DNA of 8,935 nucleotides from Methanocorpusculum sp. GTDB lineage: Archaea; Halobacteriota; Methanomicrobia; Methanomicrobiales; Methanocorpusculaceae. This document shows positions 5,365-8,935 of the stretch, in pieces (the first letter of the stretch is position 1; every line of letters begins with the position of its first letter). The position numbers and the translations under genes were made by a program. The DNA is taken from assembly GCA_029987025.1 (NCBI GenBank), contig DALTWQ010000052.1, forward strand, positions 1-8,935, written 5' to 3'. The notes below the pieces were generated by a model that saw nothing but the letters and a program-made list of their open reading frames with translations, was not told the origin of the DNA and ran no database searches.

Positions 5365-6260
5365 TCATCGCCGGATATCAGAGACTGGAAAAAAGTGTCC
5401 AGGCATACTGCATCCTCATGGCAGCAAGCGGCATCCACAGCACCGACTTCTTCCAGATATTCCGTGTTCCGCCGGAAAAACGAAACGTACTCCATATAAA
5501 AAGGACCGACATCCCCGGAATGAAATCCGACGTCATCGTTATCGAAATCGAAAAACCCGCCGGCGGAAACTGGAGAACAGAATGTGCATGTTTCCCGCCG
5601 GAACTGGAAAAAGCCGTCAGAAACTTCACCGTCATCTACACACCCGACCATTACAAACGCTCAGTCCGTCTCGCAGAAAAATCCGCGGACGAAAACACAT
5701 CCGCAGACGAAGAAAAAAGCGGATCTGCAGGAAAACCGCTCGCCATCAAAGAAGTCAGACAGTGGAACTACTCACTCATCCTGAACGCACTCTATAACTC
5801 AGAGGAAAAACCGCAGCGGGCGGAAAAACTGGGTGATTGGCTTACTGAATGCTACCGCCGGGTAAACATCATCCACGGAAACATAGCCGTCTGTGAACAG
5901 AAAAAAAGCTTCGACCACAAAAAACGCATGGAAGAAGCGATTGTGACATACTCATACGCCGCAGAACAAATCGCAGAATCACTCAGACTGCCGGAGTTCA
6001 TGCTCAACGGAGAAACACGCTTCGAATCCCCGCGGATATCCGATGAAGACCGTGAAATCCGCGACAAAAAAACAGTCGAAATGCTGAAAGCAAAAACGCC
6101 CGCGGGTGAATACGTCTACACTCATTCGCAGATAAAAAAAGAAACCGGAATCACCTCCAGATCATTAAACGAACTCATCGCAAAATATCACCTCGAACGC
6201 GGGGGCTCCGGAGGAAGACCGAAAGGACAGCCGAAACCGAGGAGAAATAAAAAGGAGTAA
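5322..6260 (+). CDS. Hypothetical protein with C-terminal HTH-like segment and AT-hook-like tail (312 aa)
   Basis: ATG 5322 has AGGAG (5307-5311) ten bases upstream. The in-frame ATG at 5274 would add 16 residues, but its GGAG touches the ATG and cannot serve as a ribosome binding site. The stop is TAA at 6258-6260. Numbering from 5322, the N-terminal 110 residues look like an alpha/beta domain (DVIVIEIEKPAGGNW strand near 70-84), followed by an acidic Ser-rich linker (120-137) and a helical domain (141-235). The end contains VYTHSQIKKETGITSRSLNE (about 265-284), which reads as a helix-turn-helix, followed by a glycine/basic tail GGRPKGQPKPRRNKK close to an AT-hook. DNA binding is therefore likely, probably in regulation or in a mobile-element function; no family is recognised. 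Its start region contains a direct duplication, and an AT-rich hairpin pair lies upstream as a possible binding site. Confidence 0.75.
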   Translation: MALPAHAEAPEIDSVIAGYQRLEKSVQAYCILMAASGIHSTDFFQIFRVPPEKRNVLHIKRTDIPGMKSDVIVIEIEKPAGGNWRTECACFPPELEKAVRNFTVIYTPDHYKRSVRLAEKSADENTSADEEKSGSAGKPLAIKEVRQWNYSLILNALYNSEEKPQRAEKLGDWLTECYRRVNIIHGNIAVCEQKKSFDHKKRMEEAIVTYSYAAEQIAESLRLPEFMLNGETRFESPRISDEDREIRDKKTVEMLKAKTPAGEYVYTHSQIKKETGITSRSLNELIAKYHLERGGSGGRPKGQPKPRRNKKE

Positions 6261-6317
6261 CGAAGAGCAGGCTGCATCACCCGACACCGGAGCGTCTGCG
6301 TACTTCCCCCCCGGCGC

Positions 6318-7562
6318 TTACCACGTTTCATCCAGCAGAAAATCAGTAACACTCATACAGTGCACCCCGTCCCTGTCCCCGGAGAAGAACGAATCCATAC
6401 TCACCAGATACTTCGGATACTGGTCACGGATATCAAGAAGCGGCGCAAACTCACGCTGCTCTGTACTCTCATCTCCAAACCACCGGTACGTAACCTGCAC
6501 ATACATTCTTCTGCCGTTCTTCTCGGCAGCAAAATCAACCTCTTTTGCCTCAATCTTACCCACATACACATGATATCCGCGGGAAAGAAGCTCCAGATAA
6601 ACAACATTTTCCAGAACACCCGAAACCATCGAATCACGAAAACCGAACAGCGCATAGATAAGAGAAACATCACTTGCATAATACTTCTCCTGCGACTGCA
6701 GAACAGCCTTTCCGACAATATTATAGCGTGAAACCTTCCGGATCAGAAACGCATTTTCCATATAGGCAAGATACGTGTAAATCGTATTCACATCCAGCCT
6801 TACCTTCTGTGACTTCAGATAATCGGCAATACTCTTTGCAGAGAAAAGATTGCCGACATTGCTGAAAATAAACTGCAGAATCCGGTAGAACAAATCAGTA
6901 TTGCGAATCTGATACCGCTGCACAATATCTTTGAGAAACACAGACGATAAAATATCCGAAATCAGAGGAAGAGCATCTTCTGCCTCATAGCCTCCGGCAT
7001 GAATCGCAGGAAAACCGCCGAGCGCAAGATACCGGTTAAACTCTGCAGAAATATCCGGAGATACCACACCAAAAAGATCTTTTCGAAACAGCAGATACTC
7101 TGAAAAAGTCAGAGTCTGAATAGGAATCTCCACATATCTTCCGGCAATATACGTAGCAAGCTCTGATGAAAGAAGGTTGGAATTTGAACCGGTCAGAATA
7201 ATATCGAAACACCCCTTCTCAAAAAGAGATCTGACCGCTTTCTCCCATGAATGAACCTCCTGCACCTCATCAAGAAAGAGATAATACATTCCGCCGTCAC
7301 GGACTTTATCCATAATATACGAATGGAGAGCGGCAGCATCCTTCAGCGGTTCGGTATCAAAGGAATCAAAGTTTATCCGGACAATATGCTCATCATCAGT
7401 CCCGTTCTCCTTCAGATACTCAGCCGCAAGAGCCATAATTGCTGATTTTCCGCACCGTCTCACCCCGGTAATGACTTTTATCACCGGCTTATTCAGATAC
7501 GGCATCAGCTTATTCAGATAGAGCGGCCGCTCCACTATTTTTTGTGACATATTCATTATCAT
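6318..7562 (-). CDS. ATPase of the AAA_14 / DUF4143 family (414 aa)
   Basis: Domain order is typical of the family: an N-terminal RPLYLNKLMPYL segment, Walker A GVRRCGKS (33-40), Walker B YLFLDEV (94-100, D98 and E99), the sensor ILTGSNS (122-128), the SSELATYIAGRYVEIPIQTL stretch (132-151) characteristic of AAA_14, and FSEYLLFR. The DUF4143 part begins near SSVFLKDIVQRYQIRN (206-221), includes a winged-helix-like segment (SAKSIADYLKSQK), and ends in a PD-(D/E)XK-like fold with E318, EVDF (341-344) and VQVTY in place of the usual ExK. These ATPases are common in archaea and anaerobic bacteria; their function is not established. ATG at 7562 was taken, but 7556 and 7550 are also in frame and none has a Shine-Dalgarno site. 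A three-copy palindrome array ends three bases before the start, so expression is probably controlled there. It is convergent with the HTH-like protein gene. Confidence 0.9.
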   Translation of the reverse strand: MIMNMSQKIVERPLYLNKLMPYLNKPVIKVITGVRRCGKSAIMALAAEYLKENGTDDEHIVRINFDSFDTEPLKDAAALHSYIMDKVRDGGMYYLFLDEVQEVHSWEKAVRSLFEKGCFDIILTGSNSNLLSSELATYIAGRYVEIPIQTLTFSEYLLFRKDLFGVVSPDISAEFNRYLALGGFPAIHAGGYEAEDALPLISDILSSVFLKDIVQRYQIRNTDLFYRILQFIFSNVGNLFSAKSIADYLKSQKVRLDVNTIYTYLAYMENAFLIRKVSRYNIVGKAVLQSQEKYYASDVSLIYALFGFRDSMVSGVLENVVYLELLSRGYHVYVGKIEAKEVDFAAEKNGRRMYVQVTYRWFGDESTEQREFAPLLDIRDQYPKYLVSMDSFFSGDRDGVHCMSVTDFLLDETW

Positions 7563-7565
7563 TAT

Positions 7566-7671
7566 TATTTCGTTCTATAGGCATAAACATTTCTAAAAAT
7601 CCGCATTGTTTCGTCCTATAGGCATAAACAAATAGATAAATCAGATTTGTTTCGTCCCATAGGCAGAAACA
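7566..7671 (-). repeat. Three phased 24-bp palindromic repeats upstream of the ATPase gene
   Basis: Copies at 7566-7589, 7607-7630 and 7648-7671 start exactly 41 bases apart with 17-base spacers. The consensus on the + strand has arms TGTTT and AAACA around a central perfect palindrome CCTATAGG, joined by CGT on the left and CAT on the right. The middle copy fits this plan exactly; the left copy has TATTT and TCTATAGG, the right copy CCCATAGG and CAG. The unequal CGT and CAT joints give all copies the same orientation. Both spacers are AT-rich and, read on the - strand, contain TATA-like runs (TTTATCTA and TTTTTAGA). The array fills most of the 145-base gap between mobB and the ATPase gene and is best read as a multi-site operator over the ATPase promoter. 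Confidence 0.85.
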
Positions 7672-7707
7672 GCGCAAACCCCTGAAACCTGACTCTCAAA
7701 CCCCGCA

Positions 7708-8139
7708 TCAATCTGTTTTTCTGTGCGGAACATACTCCATAAACTCATCAGCACGTCTTACCACCTCATCCACAGAAGGATTTCGCATAATCGCTGACGG
7801 CACATCTAAATCACCGATGACCGCACAGGGAAAACCGGCATCCTTGAACCCTTCCACAACCGTATAATCATAACCGAGGTATGCATAGATATCAAGAACA
7901 GTATACATATCAGTGCCCTCAAGCGTCAGAACCGTCTTCTCCTTATCAATCCCTGCAGAACACGCCGCACCGGATGCAAAGTGAAGTGTTGTATCCTTCC
8001 CTTCGGGCAGCTCAAAGACATGATGACCCATATGTTTTATAGAAGCGACTTTGAATGTCTTTGCAAGCTCGGGAATAAGACGGGTGATAAACGTTGTTTT
8101 TCCGGAATTGGAATACCCGGTGATGCTGATAACTCTCAT
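7708..8139 (-). CDS. mobB: Molybdopterin-guanine dinucleotide biosynthesis protein B
   Basis: The 143 residues have the MobB arrangement: a P-loop GYSNSGKTT (8-16) right after the first strand, SIKHMGHH (33-40) corresponding to the conserved KH(T)HH segment, KDTTLHFASGA (48-58), a central VLDIYAYL helix, and DYTVVEGFK (91-99), the hallmark ExFK-type motif of the family. MobB is a GTP-binding partner that assists MobA in attaching GMP to molybdopterin, giving the guanine dinucleotide form of the Mo or W cofactor in the cytoplasm. FdhA, encoded divergently 237 bases away, needs that cofactor, which explains the pairing. The length is slightly short of the bacterial form but the core is complete. 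The ATG at 8139 gives the usual N-terminus, though GGAG (RC of 8161-8164) is about 21 bases away, too far to be its ribosome binding site. A TATA-like run near 8175-8185 (AAATAGATAAG on the - strand) may be its promoter. Confidence 0.88.
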   Translation of the reverse strand: MRVISITGYSNSGKTTFITRLIPELAKTFKVASIKHMGHHVFELPEGKDTTLHFASGAACSAGIDKEKTVLTLEGTDMYTVLDIYAYLGYDYTVVEGFKDAGFPCAVIGDLDVPSAIMRNPSVDEVVRRADEFMEYVPHRKTD

Positions 8140-8330
8140 AGATGATACTGAATATATATTCTCCTTCAGTACTCTTATCTATTTTGCCGCAGAAAAACCG
8201 CAGTGCGCGCCAGGAGTCATTTGTAATTAAATAATGCGAATGAGTTAACTGATACTGCTAAACTTAAACGAACTGCTGCAGCCGCAAAAACCCACAGAAA
8301 ATAACCAATAATTGCCGTTATGAGAGTATA

Positions 8331-8368
8331 TTTAAATATCCCTCTGACAAACTACTATTATCCGAGGT
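8331..8368 (+). promoter_or_regulatory. fdhA promoter (TATA box) and ribosome binding site
   Basis: TTTAAATA (8331-8338) in a longer AT run is a strong archaeal TATA box. It predicts transcription from about 8361, giving a leader of some 16 bases that contains GAGGT (8364-8368), eight bases before the ATG and complementary to the 16S rRNA 3' end. The rest of the 237-base divergent gap (8140-8330) shows no gene or clear repeat. Confidence 0.65.
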
Positions 8369-8376
8369 TATTATCT

Positions 8377-8935
8377 ATGGATATTAAGTATGTTACAACT
8401 ACCTGTCCGTACTGCGGAGCAGGCTGTTCATTCAACCTTGTCGTAAAAGACGGCAAGATTGTCGGATGCGCACCGTCCCAGAGAGGACCTGTCAACCAGG
8501 GTAAACTCTGTCCGAAGGGAATCTTCGGCTTTGAGTTCATCAACTCTCCGGACCGCCTGACCACTCCGCTGATTAAAGACCCGAAGACCGGCGAGCAGAA
8601 ACCTGCAACCTGGGCCGAGGCTCTTAAAGTCATTGCAGAAAACTTTGCAAAGTACAAGCCGGATGAGTTCGCAGTAATCTCTTCCGCACGCTGCTGCAAT
8701 GAAGACAACTACGCAATGCAGAAGTTCGCAAGAATCGTCTTAAAGACGGCAAACATCGACCACTGCGCAAGACTCTGCCATGCACCGACTGTTGCAGGAC
8801 TTGCAAAAGTCTTCGGTTCCGGAGCATCTACCAACTCCTTCGACGACCTTGCAATCGCCGACCTTGTTTTCATCATCGGTTCCAACAACCTTGAAGCACA
8901 CCCGCTTGCAGGCCGCAGAATCATGGAAGCAAAGA
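8377..8935 (+). CDS. fdhA: Formate dehydrogenase alpha subunit, N-terminal part (3' end outside window)
   Basis: The frame opens at ATG 8377 and runs off the right edge after 186 codons. The N-terminus carries the [4Fe-4S] ligands CPYCGAGC (10-17) and CPKG (45-48), followed by the molybdopterin oxidoreductase domain: ISSARCCNEDNYAMQKFARI (101-120), CARLCHAPTVAGL (130-142), and the cofactor-binding strand LVFIIGSNNLEAHP. By comparison with the FdhF motif RVUHGPSVAGL, the active-site position is Cys134, encoded by TGC at 8776-8778, so this is a cysteine and not a selenocysteine enzyme; His135 is the conserved partner. In methanogens FdhA and FdhB oxidise formate to CO2 with reduction of coenzyme F420, feeding electrons to methanogenesis. 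fdhB probably lies beyond the window, before or after this gene's end. Other molybdopterin enzymes are less likely given the close FdhA match. Confidence 0.92.
   Translation, partial: MDIKYVTTTCPYCGAGCSFNLVVKDGKIVGCAPSQRGPVNQGKLCPKGIFGFEFINSPDRLTTPLIKDPKTGEQKPATWAEALKVIAENFAKYKPDEFAVISSARCCNEDNYAMQKFARIVLKTANIDHCARLCHAPTVAGLAKVFGSGASTNSFDDLAIADLVFIIGSNNLEAHPLAGRRIMEAK

Noticed and set aside
7566..7671. CRISPR array
   Set aside because: Only three degenerate repeats, spacers of just 17 AT-rich bases, no leader or cas genes, and the repeats are near-perfect palindromes over a promoter, so an operator array fits better.
8137..8330. Shared TATGAGAGT near the mobB start (- strand) and upstream of the fdhA TATA box (+ strand)
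   Set aside because: The mobB copy is its start codon and first codons; a nine-base match over this distance is plausible by chance.

Overview
The window looks like a chromosomal segment of a methanogenic archaeon, most likely a Methanomicrobiales species close to Methanocorpusculum. The evidence is a formate dehydrogenase alpha subunit (FdhA) start at the right edge with an archaeal TATA box and a GAGGT ribosome binding site, a neighbouring MobB for the molybdopterin guanine dinucleotide cofactor, archaeal regulator and ATPase families, and coding strands rich in A and C with AAC, GAC, ATC and CTC codons. The genus is an inference; no rRNA or other marker lies in the window.

Left part (1-2893, all + strand): a run of unrecognised genes. 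It holds the tail of one gene, two tiny basic ORFs (46 and 48 codons), a 630-residue orphan protein, then a 99-residue protein with a lipobox-like hydrophobic start. A reading-frame remnant follows directly. The tight spacing and good Shine-Dalgarno sites suggest one transcription unit, interrupted by a T8 tract before the last gene.

Middle (2894-5321): a cytoplasmic SIMPL (DUF541) protein on the - strand, divergent from a CARF-like/winged-helix regulator of the HFX_2341 (DUF6293) type on the + strand. The shared 207-bp spacer holds both TATA boxes and a perfect AGGTACA/TGTACCT inverted repeat. The regulator's winged helix is split by a roughly 50-residue insert that contains two abutting perfect hairpins. 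Past its stop lies a GC-rich segment with several nested stems (possible ncRNA) and then an AT-rich pair of hairpin repeats.

Right part (5205-8935): a gene for an unrecognised protein with a C-terminal helix-turn-helix-like segment and a basic AT-hook-like tail faces a DUF4143/AAA_14 ATPase. The ATPase start is immediately preceded by three copies of a 24-bp palindromic repeat with an exact 41-bp period. Upstream of that comes mobB on the same strand, then divergent fdhA. MobB and FdhA form a functional pair: MobB assists the guanylation step of the molybdenum or tungsten cofactor that FdhA needs.

The most notable signals are the phased palindrome array, the hairpin insertion in the regulator, and the structured region after the regulator.
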